DNA of 64,000 nt from Lentibacillus sediminis (GCF_002763455.1 NZ_NIXK01000001.1:682001-746000), one strand, 5' to 3'; positions 26,007-35,236 are shown, numbered from the stretch's first letter. The notes: a model not told the origin generated them from the sequence alone. Program-made: numbers and translations.

Positions 26007-28178
26007 ATGAGTAAAACTGTAGTACTTGCAGAAAAACCTTCCGTCGGCCGGGATATTGCCCGTGTGCTGAATTGCAGCAAAAAGGGCAATGGTTTTATGG
26101 AAGGGTCTAAATACATCGTCACCTGGGCACTCGGCCATCTGGTGACACTTGCTGATCCGGAAGTTTATGACGACAAATACAAGACGTGGAAGCTGGATGA
26201 ACTGCCGATGCTGCCGAATCAGCTTAAATTGGTCGTGATCAAAAAAACCGGGAAGCAGTTTAATACGGTGAAAACCCAGCTGAACCGCGGAGACGTGAAA
26301 GAAGTGGTGATTGCGACAGACGCAGGACGTGAAGGAGAACTGGTGGCACGCTGGATTTTGGAAAAAGCTCGCGTGAAAAAGCCGGTGAAACGTCTGTGGA
26401 TTTCTTCTGTCACCGATAAAGCGATCCGTGATGGGTTTAACCAATTGAAGCCGGGGAGCAAGTATGAGAATTTATATGCTTCTGCGGTGGCACGCTCAGA
26501 GGCGGACTGGTATGTCGGGCTCAATGCCACCCGCGCGCTGACAACGAAATTCAATGCCCAGCTGTCAAGCGGCAGGGTGCAGACCCCGACACTGGCGATG
26601 ATTGCCCATCGCGAGGAGGAAATCAGGAAATTTCAGCCAAAAACCTTTTACGGACTGCAAGCGAAGACCGACAAAGGCTTTACCCTCACGTGGCAGGATG
26701 AGAAAAATAACAGCCGGACATTTTCCAAGGAAAAAGCCGAGCAACTGCTTGATCAGCTAAAAGGCAAGCCGGCAAAAGTAGTCGGTGTTGACAAGAAATA
26801 CAAGAAAAAGTTTGCCCCGCAGCTGTATGATCTGACAGAGCTGCAGCGTGATGCCAACCGGATCTTCGGTTTTTCCGGCAAACAGACCCTGTCCCTGATG
26901 CAAAAATTATATGAACAGCATAAGGTGCTGACCTATCCAAGGACCGATTCTCGCGTGCTTTCCTCTGACATTGTGCCGACACTGAAGGACCGGGTGAAAG
27001 CGGCTGGGGTGGATCAGTATGCGAAGGCGGCTGGGAAAGTTTTGCGTAAGGAGCTTAAGCTTTCCAAATCCGTGGTGGATAATGCGAAAGTTTCCGACCA
27101 CCATGCGATTATTCCGACCGAGCAGCATGTAGTTCTGGGAGACCTGCAGGATCAGGAGCGGAAAATTTATGATCTTGTAGTCAAGCGGTTCCTCGCCGTG
27201 CTGTCCGATCCGTATGAATTTGAACAAACAACCATCACAGCTGAAATTGCGGGTGAGCGTTTTACCGCCAAAGGGAAAATCGTCAAGAAGCAGGGCTGGA
27301 AAGAAATTTATGATAACCGGACAGATGATGAAGACGATGAAGGCGATCAGCAGCTGCCTGCAGTGGAAAAAGGTGATACATTTACCGGGCTGCGCATGAA
27401 ACAAACCAGCGGGGAAACCAAGCCACCGGAGCGTTTCAATGAAGGAAGCCTCCTGCAGGCGATGGAAAATCCTACTCGCTACATGCGTGCAGATGAAAAA
27501 CATCTCGCCGGGACCATCAGCAAAACAGGCGGGCTCGGCACGGTGGCGACCCGCGCAGATATTATTGAAAAACTGTTCAATGGAATGTACATGGAAATGA
27601 AAGGCAAGCATATCTTCCTTACTTCCAAAGGCCGCCAGCTTCTGGACCTCGTGCCCGAGGATCTGCGATCACCAGCGCTGACTGCCGAATGGGAGAAAAA
27701 GCTCACCCTGATTGCGGAAGGAAAACTGAAAAAAGATCAGTTCATCGGGGAGATGAAAGGCTACACAAAAGAAGTCGTGCAGGAAATCAAATCCAGTGAG
27801 GAAAAATTCAAGCATGACAACATGACTGGCACCAAATGTCCGGAGTGCGGCAAATTGATGCTGGAGATCAAGAACAAAAAAGGCCGTATGCTTGTCTGTC
27901 AGGACCGCTCCTGCGGCAACAAGAAAAATATTGCCAAAGAGACAAACGCCCGCTGCCCGAATTGCCATAAACGCCTGGAGCTTCGAGGTGAAGGGGAAGG
28001 GCAAATGTTCATGTGTAAATGCGGGCACCGCGAGAAGCTGTCTGCGTTTAATGCCCGGAAACAAAAGGAGAAAAAGCACAACGTCTCCAAGAAAGAAGTG
28101 AACAAGTATTTGAAGAAGCAGGATGACGGGTTTAGTAATAATGCGCTGGCGGAGCAGCTGGCGAAGTTGAAGAAATAA
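26007..28178 (+). CDS. topB: DNA topoisomerase III
   Basis: Type IA topoisomerase of 723 residues that decatenates and relaxes DNA. Toprim motifs are LAEKPSVGRD near 6 and TDAGREGELVAR near 103. The catalytic tyrosine is Tyr310 in TYPRTDSR. Domain III/IV motifs include SSGRVQTPTL near 187 and GTVATRADIIE near 512. Two C-terminal zinc ribbons are present (CPECGKLM near 612, CPNCHKRLEL near 651, with CKCGH closing the second). Length matches Bacillus TopB. The ATG at 26007 follows AAAGGA; an ATG at 25983 adds eight non-conserved residues. A strong terminator follows. Confidence 0.96.
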   Translation: MSKTVVLAEKPSVGRDIARVLNCSKKGNGFMEGSKYIVTWALGHLVTLADPEVYDDKYKTWKLDELPMLPNQLKLVVIKKTGKQFNTVKTQLNRGDVKEVVIATDAGREGELVARWILEKARVKKPVKRLWISSVTDKAIRDGFNQLKPGSKYENLYASAVARSEADWYVGLNATRALTTKFNAQLSSGRVQTPTLAMIAHREEEIRKFQPKTFYGLQAKTDKGFTLTWQDEKNNSRTFSKEKAEQLLDQLKGKPAKVVGVDKKYKKKFAPQLYDLTELQRDANRIFGFSGKQTLSLMQKLYEQHKVLTYPRTDSRVLSSDIVPTLKDRVKAAGVDQYAKAAGKVLRKELKLSKSVVDNAKVSDHHAIIPTEQHVVLGDLQDQERKIYDLVVKRFLAVLSDPYEFEQTTITAEIAGERFTAKGKIVKKQGWKEIYDNRTDDEDDEGDQQLPAVEKGDTFTGLRMKQTSGETKPPERFNEGSLLQAMENPTRYMRADEKHLAGTISKTGGLGTVATRADIIEKLFNGMYMEMKGKHIFLTSKGRQLLDLVPEDLRSPALTAEWEKKLTLIAEGKLKKDQFIGEMKGYTKEVVQEIKSSEEKFKHDNMTGTKCPECGKLMLEIKNKKGRMLVCQDRSCGNKKNIAKETNARCPNCHKRLELRGEGEGQMFMCKCGHREKLSAFNARKQKEKKHNVSKKEVNKYLKKQDDGFSNNALAEQLAKLKK

Positions 28179-28209
28179 ATAGGGTAGGGCGCGCGTAACT
28201 ATCCAAAAA

Positions 28210-28253
28210 AACAAAAGCTGAAGCGGGTGTGTTTACCCTGCTTCAGCTTTTGT
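28210..28253. terminator. Bidirectional terminator after topB
   Basis: ACAAAAGCTGAAGC and GCTTCAGCTTTTGT form a 14-base perfect stem, with a weak GGGT/ACCC continuation. It serves topB and the convergent gene at 28273. Confidence 0.9.
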
Positions 28254-28272
28254 TTATATTGCGCTTCTCTAT

Positions 28273-28743
28273 TTATTGATGATGGACAGGGTCGTCCTCT
28301 ACATGATGGTCTGATTCATTTTTATCCGAGGACTTCATCTCACCTTTCAGATCCTGTCCCGCTTCCTTGAAATCTTCCTTGGCATCCTTCGCGGTGGAAG
28401 CAATTGTTTTGGTTTCCTTTGCGATATCTTTCGTTTGATCCACGGCGTCCTTGGTGGTTTCTTTTATTTCCTGTCCCTGATTATCAAGGATCTGCTGGAT
28501 TTTTTGCACCGTGTCTTTGGTGATCGCAGTGGTGCGCTTCACTTTGTCGATGATCGCATTCTTAGTTCCCTGGGGATCCTCTTTCACTGTGGTTGCATAA
28601 TTGCTAACCTTGTCTTTCATTTGCACGGAGGAATCCTTAATCTTTGTACGTGTGCCGGTGTTCAGTAAAAGCAGCGAAACACCTGCTGCGATGGCGCCGG
28701 CACCGACAAGAACTCCGACTTTATTGTTTTTTCTTTCTGCCAT
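28273..28743 (-). CDS. YtxH-like membrane-anchored helical stress protein
   Basis: Protein of 156 residues. After a short basic lead (MAERKNNK) comes one hydrophobic Gly/Ala-rich segment (about 9-28), then a long highly charged helical region rich in Lys, Asp, Glu, Thr with repeats of the kind KETKDAVDQTKD, and a His/Asp-rich tail. This is the pattern of YtxH-domain or LEA-like general stress proteins. AAAGGGG precedes the ATG. A small DUF2188 gene lies just upstream in the same direction, so they may share a transcript. Desiccation or salt protection is inferred only. Confidence 0.65.
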   Translation of the reverse strand: MAERKNNKVGVLVGAGAIAAGVSLLLLNTGTRTKIKDSSVQMKDKVSNYATTVKEDPQGTKNAIIDKVKRTTAITKDTVQKIQQILDNQGQEIKETTKDAVDQTKDIAKETKTIASTAKDAKEDFKEAGQDLKGEMKSSDKNESDHHVEDDPVHHQ

Positions 28744-28785
28744 GTGAATTTCCCCTTTCTCATGTTGCCAACTATTTACTGGGAA

Positions 28786-28983
28786 TTAATACCGTTTTTC
28801 TTCTACTATATTGTGATCTTTATCCAGGATTTCCACTTTGCTTGGGCTGTTTTCCTGGGCCATCTTTGTTGCTGCCGCGATGGCATCGTCTTTCGCAGCA
28901 TATTCTTCTTCGGGCGCAACATCTTCCAATTTTACAAACCAGCCCGTCACATCGGCATTTGGTGCTACACTATATTTCTTCAC
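28786..28983 (-). CDS. DUF2188 domain protein
   Basis: Small soluble protein of 65 residues. It fits the DUF2188 family: an aromatic-rich first strand (YSVAPNADVTGWFVKLE), an Ala-rich helix (AAKDDAIAAATKMAQ) and a closing strand (KVEILDKDHNIVEEKRY). The start is GTG at 28983, 10 bases after AAGGAG. It stands 42 bases before the YtxH-like gene on the same strand. The biochemical role of the family is not known to me. Confidence 0.75.
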   Translation of the reverse strand: MKKYSVAPNADVTGWFVKLEDVAPEEEYAAKDDAIAAATKMAQENSPSKVEILDKDHNIVEEKRY

Positions 28984-29186
28984 TTCTGCAAAACTCCTTT
29001 TTCAATTGCTTATACCAGTTCATACCCGGGAGAAACAGAAATCAAACATGAATATTTGATGGTGCCTGTCACTTCCCGAAATTTGTCGAATGTTACCGTA
29101 TGAAATAATACCACCTCAAATTTATTCATGCGATGCAGTCAATTTTCCAGCCACGATCATATATATGTAGTAACAAAGGATATTTC

Positions 29187-29510
29187 ATGTTGGGGGGGGG
29201 GGGGGGCGTATTAATGGCAGTTACAGTAATAAAATGGGTTACTGGTGGGCTGGAGGCACTTTGGGGATTTCCTGTTCTTGGGGGGGGATGCTTGTAATTA
29301 GTTTACTTTGGATACCTCTTGTTTTTATGCTGGCATTACACATCGTGGGTCTTGTGTTAGCAAGTAAAAATGGACAGAAAGACGACTGGTCATATTCTTG
29401 GAATAATCACTTCTCGTGTTGCTTGGATTCCTATCGTTGGAATGGTAATGCATATATTAACAGCAGTATTCTTAATGACTGAAGCACAGGGAAAAAAGAA
29501 TAGTAAATAA
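29187..29510 (+). pseudogene. Frameshifted small membrane protein gene
   Basis: Three pieces in two frames join into one plausible membrane protein. Piece one (from ATG 29214) reads MAVTVIKWVTGGLEALWG and onward to a run of 8 G at 29280-29287. Piece two, in another frame, reads SLLWIPLVFMLALHIVGLVL up to about 29380. Piece three, back in the first frame, reads TTGHILGIITSRVAWIPIVG and ends at TAA 29508-29510. One base more in the G run and one base fewer near 29381 would restore a protein of about 98 residues with a WIPxV-type repeat. An ATG at 29187 with AAAGGA upstream is in frame through the run of 15 G. Either a decayed gene, a switching gene, or two sequencing errors. Confidence 0.6.
29192..29206. 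repeat. Homopolymer run of 15 G
   Basis: Fifteen consecutive G lie between an ATG with a ribosome site (29187) and the first in-frame ATG of the membrane gene (29214). A second run of 8 G is at 29280-29287. Such runs are rare in Bacillaceae and prone to slippage and to sequencing error. Confidence 0.9.
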
Positions 29511-29593
29511 AAAGGAGATCATACCAATCATTCCAGATCATAAAAAAAGAAGACATACACCATCTACTTCTGGTAATGCCTCCAGCGAAATAA

Positions 29594-30379
29594 TTATTTT
29601 TCTATCGTAATACTCCCATTACTTGTTCGCAGTTTTATTTCATGATCCCCATCTCCGGTTACTGTATCCCAGTCAGAATCCCCAAAGACGGTTACTCTTC
29701 CATTATCTGTCCGGGCATCAATGACAGCATTTGCCTGTTCTTCTTCCGTTTGGATGGTAATACTTCCATTATCCGTTTCCAGATCCATCGACCGATCCAA
29801 ATCCGGAGTATCAAAAGAAATCGATCCGTTATTTGTCTTGCCGGTAATCTTCCCTTCCACATCAGCCAGCACGATTTTGCCATTGGCTGTGTTCAAATCT
29901 ACCGTTTCAGCGGTGATGCTATCCAGCGTGATTTTTCCGTTGTCTGTCAATGCCTGGATTTCCTTCACCGCTAATTCTTCTGCTTGAAAGGTGCCATTGT
30001 CCGTGTCCACGATTAAAGAATCATAATCTTTTGGCGGAAGGTACAGATTGAGTGTGGCAGACCCTGTAAAAGTAATAAACTGAAACAGCTTTCTTTCCTT
30101 AGCTACTTCAATAATTAATGTATCCCCTTCTGTCTCTACCGAAAAATTTGGCTTATCCCTTTCCGAGACGCTTCCTTCCAGTTCAATTTTTGCCTGACTT
30201 GTATCGGTCCGGAAAACATTTACTCGCCCGTTATCCATTCGGATGTTAATGTTTGCTATCTCCGTCATGTCTACATCTCGTTCTGCTGCCACAGATGATT
30301 CAACAGAGGGAAAGGTAAAAACACTCCCGAGCACACCCGCGACGATTAACAAAGAAGCGATGACGGCAATTTTACGCAT
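29594..30379 (-). CDS. DUF4097 beta-strand repeat protein, exported
   Basis: Exported protein of 261 residues. An N-terminal signal peptide ([20 protein letters not shown]) has no lipobox Cys. The rest is a run of short beta strands with the recurring motif DNG (RMDNGRVNV, TDNGTFQAE, TDNGKITLD, NNGSISFD, TDNGSITIQ, SNGSITIEK), the hallmark of the DUF4097 beta-helix-like family. In Bacillus such proteins are encoded with PadR and DUF1700 proteins, as here. The role is unknown; envelope stress sensing has been proposed for relatives (YvlB). The start overlaps the preceding DUF1700 gene by 8 bases. Confidence 0.85.
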   Translation of the reverse strand: MRKIAVIASLLIVAGVLGSVFTFPSVESSVAAERDVDMTEIANINIRMDNGRVNVFRTDTSQAKIELEGSVSERDKPNFSVETEGDTLIIEVAKERKLFQFITFTGSATLNLYLPPKDYDSLIVDTDNGTFQAEELAVKEIQALTDNGKITLDSITAETVDLNTANGKIVLADVEGKITGKTNNGSISFDTPDLDRSMDLETDNGSITIQTEEEQANAVIDARTDNGRVTVFGDSDWDTVTGDGDHEIKLRTSNGSITIEK

Positions 30380-30938
30380 GGTTTAGTCCTCCCTTCACAA
30401 GTTTTGTATTAAAGTGCAAATACCGGACGAATCCTTTGGAAATCAGCCTGGTGGCATACAACATACCGATGGCGAGCAGCAACCCAACACCCAGAAGTGC
30501 AATGGAAAGAAAGAAATCGAACCATAGAAATAATTCCGGGTAGATGACCGCTTCAATGAGTACCAGCGGCAGGGATGCCATAAATGCTACAGCAGCAACC
30601 CACCCGGCAAAGACAACGGAGATCAGCGCAATAAAAGGCCCCAGCACGATAACCAAATTAAAGAAACCCAATCCGACTGTGGCCCATGCTGCCCGGAAAA
30701 TATTCCCTGCTGAAGAAGATTGATCGGCTTGTTCCAGGTAATAGGCAGCGGTCATTTCTTTGGCAATTTGCTGCGGGGAACCCAGAGCCTCCGCAATTTC
30801 TTCCTCGGTTTTTCCTTCTTCCCCGGTTCCAACTTGAAAATGTTCCTCGAAATCCAGCAAAATATCTTTCTGTTCTTTTTCCGGCAGCTTGTTTAGTGCT
30901 GCTTGAAGTTTGTGTAAAAATTGCCGTTTATTCATCAT
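30372..30938 (-). CDS. DUF1700/HAAS membrane protein
   Basis: Protein of 188 residues. The N-terminal approximately 80 residues form the soluble HAAS-type domain ([16 protein letters not shown], then [11 protein letters not shown]), and the C-terminal half has about three membrane segments. DUF1700 proteins sit beside PadR regulators and are thought to act as membrane-bound partners of them. The start overlaps padR by 11 bases and the stop overlaps the DUF4097 gene by 8 bases, so the three form a tightly coupled operon. AAGGAGG precedes two adjacent ATG codons (30938 and 30935); either may be used. Confidence 0.85.
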   Translation of the reverse strand: MMNKRQFLHKLQAALNKLPEKEQKDILLDFEEHFQVGTGEEGKTEEEIAEALGSPQQIAKEMTAAYYLEQADQSSSAGNIFRAAWATVGLGFFNLVIVLGPFIALISVVFAGWVAAVAFMASLPLVLIEAVIYPELFLWFDFFLSIALLGVGLLLAIGMLYATRLISKGFVRYLHFNTKLVKGGLNHA

Positions 30939-31251
30939 GAACGCCCTCCTTGATCAATTGATTCACGCCAGTGGAAAATTGCTGCCATTCATCCAGCAGC
31001 TGCTTCAGGTAATTCCTTCCTTGATCTGTCAGACAATAATATTTCCGGGAAGGACCTTCTCTGGATTCCTGAAGATAGGTGGTAAGATATTCTTCCTTTT
31101 TCAGGCGCCTGAGTAATGGATAGACAGAGCCTTCCGATATGGCAATCTGTTCGGAGATTTTTTGTACAAGCTCATAACCATAGCGGTCATTTTTCTGCAG
31201 CAGCACCAATACACATAGTTCCAGAACACCTTTCTTAAACTGTATATTCAT
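30928..31251 (-). CDS. PadR family transcriptional regulator
   Basis: Dimeric winged-helix repressor of 107 residues. It carries the family pattern [20 protein letters not shown] at 5-24, [19 protein letters not shown] near 40-58 and [17 protein letters not shown] near 66-82, then a short C-terminal dimerisation helix. First gene of the PadR-DUF1700-DUF4097 operon. A perfect 10-base inverted repeat at 31276-31300 covers the predicted transcription start and is the obvious self-regulation site. The inducing signal is unknown. Confidence 0.92.
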   Translation of the reverse strand: MNIQFKKGVLELCVLVLLQKNDRYGYELVQKISEQIAISEGSVYPLLRRLKKEEYLTTYLQESREGPSRKYYCLTDQGRNYLKQLLDEWQQFSTGVNQLIKEGVHDE

Positions 31252-31275
31252 TTAGAGTGCTTCCTTTCATCATTT

Positions 31276-31336
31276 CACTACTGTTTTATGAACAGTAGTG
31301 TTACTTTCATTATACATAAACTATTGTACATTACAA
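31276..31336 (-). promoter_or_regulatory. padR operon promoter and operator
   Basis: On the minus strand TTGTAA (31336-31331), 16-base spacer, TATAAT (31314-31309). CACTACTGTT (31276-31285) and AACAGTAGTG (31291-31300) are a perfect inverted repeat with a 5-base centre at the start point. A second, weaker inverted repeat ATTACAA/TTGTAAT (31330-31349) covers the -35. Confidence 0.75.
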
Positions 31337-31493
31337 GGTACTTTGTAATATTTTTTTTGAGTTGGAAATTTTGTACAGGTAGATTCACTATACATGGGTT
31401 TCATAATTCGATATAATGATAGTCATAAAAATTTCCGAGTTACATAGTGGGGATTAATGAAGGGCTGGCAGTCTGACGCGAAGGGGGATACAT

Positions 31494-32702
31494 ATGAAAA
31501 AAATTATCGAATCCAATGTGAAACAGATAGAAAACGAGATCATCGAGAACCGCCGGCACCTGCACCGGCATCCGGAATTGAGCAATCAGGAGAAAGAAAC
31601 ATCCGTTTTTATTCAGGAAAAATTAACTGAATACGGTGTAAAATATGAGACTGGATTCGCAAAATACGGTGTGCTCGGCATCATTGAAGGTACCAAACCG
31701 GGGAAAACCGTGGCATTAAGGGCGGACATGGATGCCTTGCCGATCCAAGAGCAAAACGACCACGAATTTGTTTCCGAGCAGCCAAATGTCATGCATGCAT
31801 GCGGCCATGATGCCCATACGTCGATGCTGCTTGGGGCGGGAAAAGTCCTGCAGCAGTTGAAAGAGGAATTGCAAGGGACCGTGCTTTTAGTATTTCAGCC
31901 GGCGGAAGAGGACGCTCCCATTGGCGGTGCCGGCGTGATGATGAAGGATGGCGTATTTGACACCTATACACCGGATGTCATTTACGGGCAGCATGTATGG
32001 CCGTATATTCCATCAGGCATGGTGGGGATCCATGACAAAGAGATCATGGGAGCATCCGACCGTTTTAAAATTACACTGAAAGGGAGCGGCGGACATGCCA
32101 GTATGCCTCAGCAAACCAGGGATCCTGTCGTTGCCGCCGGTCAGCTGATTACGAGTCTGCAGACGATTGTCTCAAGAAATCTCGATCCGCTCGAAGCTTC
32201 TGTTGTGACGATCAGCATGCTTGAGGCAGGTAGTACGCCAAATATCATCCCGAGTGAAGTAACGTTGCAGGGCTCGATCCGCACGTACAATCCGGAAATC
32301 CGTGAGCGGCTCAAGGAGCGTTTTTTCACGATCACCAATCAGGTGGCTGCCGCTTTTGAGACAGAGGCGGAAATTGACTATTTCGACGGGTATCCCGCGA
32401 CAATCAATACACCTAAATGGGCCCAAACTGCCAGGGAGTCCGCCCGTAAAGTGCTGGGGGAAGAGGCGACACCTGACTTTAACCCCTCCTTGGCCGGCGA
32501 AGATTTTGGCCGCTATTTGCAAAAATACCCTGGTGCTTTCATCTGGCTCGGCACACAAATAGAAGATAAGGAAAACCAGGCACCGCTCCATGACGCAAAA
32601 TTTAAAATCAATGAGAAGATGTTGGCTAGTGGTGCGACACTGCTCGCTCAGGTGGCTGTCGATGCATTGAATCAACTAGAAGAGGAGGGAGCAGATGAGT
32701 GA
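31494..32702 (+). CDS. M20 family amidohydrolase (N-acyl-amino-acid hydrolase type)
   Basis: Zinc peptidase-like hydrolase of 402 residues. Metal-binding marks are RADMDALP near 76, HACGHDAH near 101, FQPAEE near 137 and the final His in the C-terminal region (PLHDAKFKI). It belongs to the HipO/YtnL group that removes acyl groups from N-acyl amino acids or related amides. The dimerisation domain (about 185-295, KGSGGHASMPQ) is complete. It overlaps the next hydrolase gene by 8 bases and heads a run of three amidohydrolases and an AbgT carrier. Exact substrate unknown. Confidence 0.87.
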   Translation: MKKIIESNVKQIENEIIENRRHLHRHPELSNQEKETSVFIQEKLTEYGVKYETGFAKYGVLGIIEGTKPGKTVALRADMDALPIQEQNDHEFVSEQPNVMHACGHDAHTSMLLGAGKVLQQLKEELQGTVLLVFQPAEEDAPIGGAGVMMKDGVFDTYTPDVIYGQHVWPYIPSGMVGIHDKEIMGASDRFKITLKGSGGHASMPQQTRDPVVAAGQLITSLQTIVSRNLDPLEASVVTISMLEAGSTPNIIPSEVTLQGSIRTYNPEIRERLKERFFTITNQVAAAFETEAEIDYFDGYPATINTPKWAQTARESARKVLGEEATPDFNPSLAGEDFGRYLQKYPGAFIWLGTQIEDKENQAPLHDAKFKINEKMLASGATLLAQVAVDALNQLEEEGADE

Positions 32703-33990
32703 ATTTGTAAAAGAGCTGACTCCCCAGCTGATAAAATGGCGCCGGGAGTTCCATCAGTATCCCGAACTTGGCTTTATGGAATATGTTACTACTTATAAAT
32801 TAGCAAAAGAATTGCAACAGCTCGGTTTTCAAATTCATATCGGCAGGGAGGCGATGGACGGTGTTTCTCGTCTTGGCATGCCGGATGAGGCCCAGCTGGC
32901 AGAGCAGGAGAAAAAAGCACTGGAAGCCGGAGTGCCAGAGGATTGGCTGGCGCATATGCAAGGCGGTTTTACCGGTGTCGTGGCTGAATGGGATACAGGC
33001 AAGTCCGGGGATCATTTTGGGTTTCGTTTTGATATCGACGCACTGCCGATTCAGGAAGCAGCGGAGGAAACTCACCTGCCATCCCAGGAGAATTTTTCCT
33101 CTGATAATGCCCAGACGATGCACGCTTGCGGGCATGACGGCCATATGACGATCGGGCTCGGGGTCGCTTCCTATATTGCGGCACACCACGAGCAGCTGGA
33201 AGGCAAGTTTACCCTCTTGTTTCAGCCTGCAGAGGAAGGAGGACGCGGTGCGAAAGCGATGGTGGAAAAAGGCTGGCTGGATGACGTGGACTATTTCTAT
33301 TCCGGTCATATTGGCATCAAGCCGCTCCCGGTTGGTCATGTGGCGGCGACGGTGAACGGATTTCTCGCTTCTGCCAAATTCAATGTCTCGTTTCATGGCG
33401 CTTCTTCCCATGCCGGTATGCACCCGGAACTCGGGAAAAATGCACTCCTCGCAGCAGCAGCTGCGGCAACCAACCTGTATGCCATTCCCCGCCACAGTGA
33501 TGGGGTGACTAGGATAAATGTAGGGAAAATGACGGCAGGGAGCGGGCGCAACATTATCCCGGAAGATGCGGTCCTGGAAGTGGAGACGCGCGGTGAAACA
33601 CAGAAGATCAACAGCTACATGCTGACAGAGGCAAAGCGTGTCGTGCAGGCGGCCGCGCTGATGCATGATGTGGCCTGTGAAATTGACGAGGTTGGTGTTA
33701 CTGAAGGGATTACCTGTGATCCGGAATTGATTGATAGCATTCAATCGGCTTGCACATCAGCGGGATTTGTGAAAAAAGTGCTGCCGGCAGCAGATGTATC
33801 TGGATCCGAGGATGCGAGTTTTATGATCAATCGTGTTCAGCAGCATGGCGGAAAAGCCACTTATATGCTGTTTGGCACGGAACTTGGCCATCCGCATCAT
33901 CATCCTGCTTTTGATTTTCAGGAAGAAGTGCTGCCTGTGGCGGTGGAAACTTTTATCCGGATCATTGAAGGAGGCGCTTCGATTGAGTGA
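32695..33990 (+). CDS. M20 amidohydrolase, AbgA-like
   Basis: Hydrolase of 431 residues similar in layout to aminobenzoyl-glutamate hydrolase subunit A (about 436 in E. coli). Features are WRREFHQYPELGF near 15-27, FDIDALP near 112, HACGHDGH near 142, FQPAEEG near 177 and HPHHHPAFDF near 400 with metal ligands. An AbgT-type carrier two genes downstream strengthens the link to p-aminobenzoyl-glutamate or similar amides. No AbgB-like second subunit is recognised under that name; the third gene belongs to another M20 branch. It overlaps both neighbours by 8 bases. Confidence 0.8.
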   Translation: MSEFVKELTPQLIKWRREFHQYPELGFMEYVTTYKLAKELQQLGFQIHIGREAMDGVSRLGMPDEAQLAEQEKKALEAGVPEDWLAHMQGGFTGVVAEWDTGKSGDHFGFRFDIDALPIQEAAEETHLPSQENFSSDNAQTMHACGHDGHMTIGLGVASYIAAHHEQLEGKFTLLFQPAEEGGRGAKAMVEKGWLDDVDYFYSGHIGIKPLPVGHVAATVNGFLASAKFNVSFHGASSHAGMHPELGKNALLAAAAAATNLYAIPRHSDGVTRINVGKMTAGSGRNIIPEDAVLEVETRGETQKINSYMLTEAKRVVQAAALMHDVACEIDEVGVTEGITCDPELIDSIQSACTSAGFVKKVLPAADVSGSEDASFMINRVQQHGGKATYMLFGTELGHPHHHPAFDFQEEVLPVAVETFIRIIEGGASIE

Positions 33991-35236
33991 TCGGAAAGCA
34001 TGGCTGTTGGAAACACTGCATATCCTGAATGGGACAGATACGATGGACGCTTCTGATGGGTTTACACGGCTTAGCTTTACCGAAGCGGAAAAAGCGGTCC
34101 ATAGGCAATTTGCTGTCACCGCAGAAGAATTGGGCTTGAGTGTACGCAGTGATGAGGCTGGTAATCAATGGGCGCTGTGGGAGGCAGATGCGTCCGCTCC
34201 AATGATAACGCTTGGTTCCCATTTAGATACCGTGGACAATGGAGGCGGATATGACGGTGTGGCTGGGGTGCTCACGGCACTGGCTGCTGTTAAACAATTA
34301 AAGGATAGCGGATATCAGCCGAAGAAAACGATTGCCGTGATTTGTTTTGTTTTCGAGGAATCGGCCCGTTTTGGCGTTTCCACGATTGGTTCTAAAGCAA
34401 TCACCGGCAAACTCGATAAGCAAGCGATTGCCGATGTGGAAGACCGTGACGGCGTGACGATCAGAGAAGCTGCAAAGGGTTTTGGTTTAGATTGGGGCGC
34501 GATAGATGAAGCAGCAGTCCCGTCAAACCGAATCGAAAGTTTTCTCGAGCTGCATATTGAGCAGGGAACCGTCTTGCCAGATTCCGGTTGCGAAATCGGC
34601 ATCGTTCATGGCATTGCCTGTCCCGTCAGGCTAAAAGTAACTGCTTCCGGCATGGCCAATCATACGGGAACCACCCCGATGGATAAGCGCCAGGACGCAT
34701 TTGCCGCTGTTGCTCCTCTGGTGCAAGCTGTACAGCAGGAGGCTTTTAAGCGGAATCAGGAAGCTGATCAGCAACTGGTCGCTACCGTCAGCACCGTTAA
34801 TCTAAAACCAAATGCGATGAATGTCATTCCAGGGGAAGTCGAGCTGGGGATCGACATTCGCAGTGTCGATGATGCGGCAAAACGGAATTTTGCCGCTTGG
34901 GTAAAAGAGCATTGTGCCGAACTAGAGAGCGAAACTGGTGTTAACATCGACGTTTCTACTCTCGTCAACAATGATTCGGTGATGCTCGATGATCCCATCA
35001 GGGAGAAGCTGCTGAACGTGAGCCGCGATCTTGGCTACCGAACATTGGAAATGAATAGCGGCGCCGGGCACGACGTTATGAACATGCAGGCAAAATGGCC
35101 GTCCGGACTCGTTTTTATTCCGTGCAAGGATGGAATTAGCCATCATCCGGCAGAGTTTGCCTCAATGGAAGATATTGATAGAGGAGTACAGGTGCTGGCA
35201 GCATTTTTAAAGAGCGAAGCCGGCGGAGAGAACTAA
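33983..35236 (+). CDS. M20 hydantoinase/carbamoylase family amidase
   Basis: Zinc or manganese-dependent hydrolase of 417 residues in the N-carbamoyl-L-amino acid hydrolase/allantoate amidohydrolase branch. Marks are GSHLDTVDNGGGYDG near 80, FEESARFG near 120, LELHIEQG near 190, NHTGTTPMD near 225 and GAGHDVMNMQ near 358. Start is TTG 33983, 8 bases after GAAGGAGG; a frame open from 33833 only overlaps the previous gene out of frame. Coupled to the AbgA-like gene by an 8-base overlap. It could finish breakdown of a ureido or amide compound released by the other two hydrolases; inference only. Confidence 0.85.
   Translation: MSDRKAWLLETLHILNGTDTMDASDGFTRLSFTEAEKAVHRQFAVTAEELGLSVRSDEAGNQWALWEADASAPMITLGSHLDTVDNGGGYDGVAGVLTALAAVKQLKDSGYQPKKTIAVICFVFEESARFGVSTIGSKAITGKLDKQAIADVEDRDGVTIREAAKGFGLDWGAIDEAAVPSNRIESFLELHIEQGTVLPDSGCEIGIVHGIACPVRLKVTASGMANHTGTTPMDKRQDAFAAVAPLVQAVQQEAFKRNQEADQQLVATVSTVNLKPNAMNVIPGEVELGIDIRSVDDAAKRNFAAWVKEHCAELESETGVNIDVSTLVNNDSVMLDDPIREKLLNVSRDLGYRTLEMNSGAGHDVMNMQAKWPSGLVFIPCKDGISHHPAEFASMEDIDRGVQVLAAFLKSEAGGEN

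Noticed and set aside
29059-29095. Possible remnant of a Bacillus intergenic repeat beginning GGTGCCTGTCACTTCCC
   Set aside because: It resembles words I remember from Bacillus repeats, but there is one partial copy here and no structure to support it from this sequence alone.
29511-29593. Small gene after AAAAAGGAG at about 29510
   Set aside because: The frame that follows would have to start at ATA, ATC or ATT; no accepted start codon is placed correctly.
32800-33744. 314-codon minus-strand frame
   Set aside because: Shadow of the AbgA-like hydrolase, rich in Cys, His and Arg as expected of an antisense frame.
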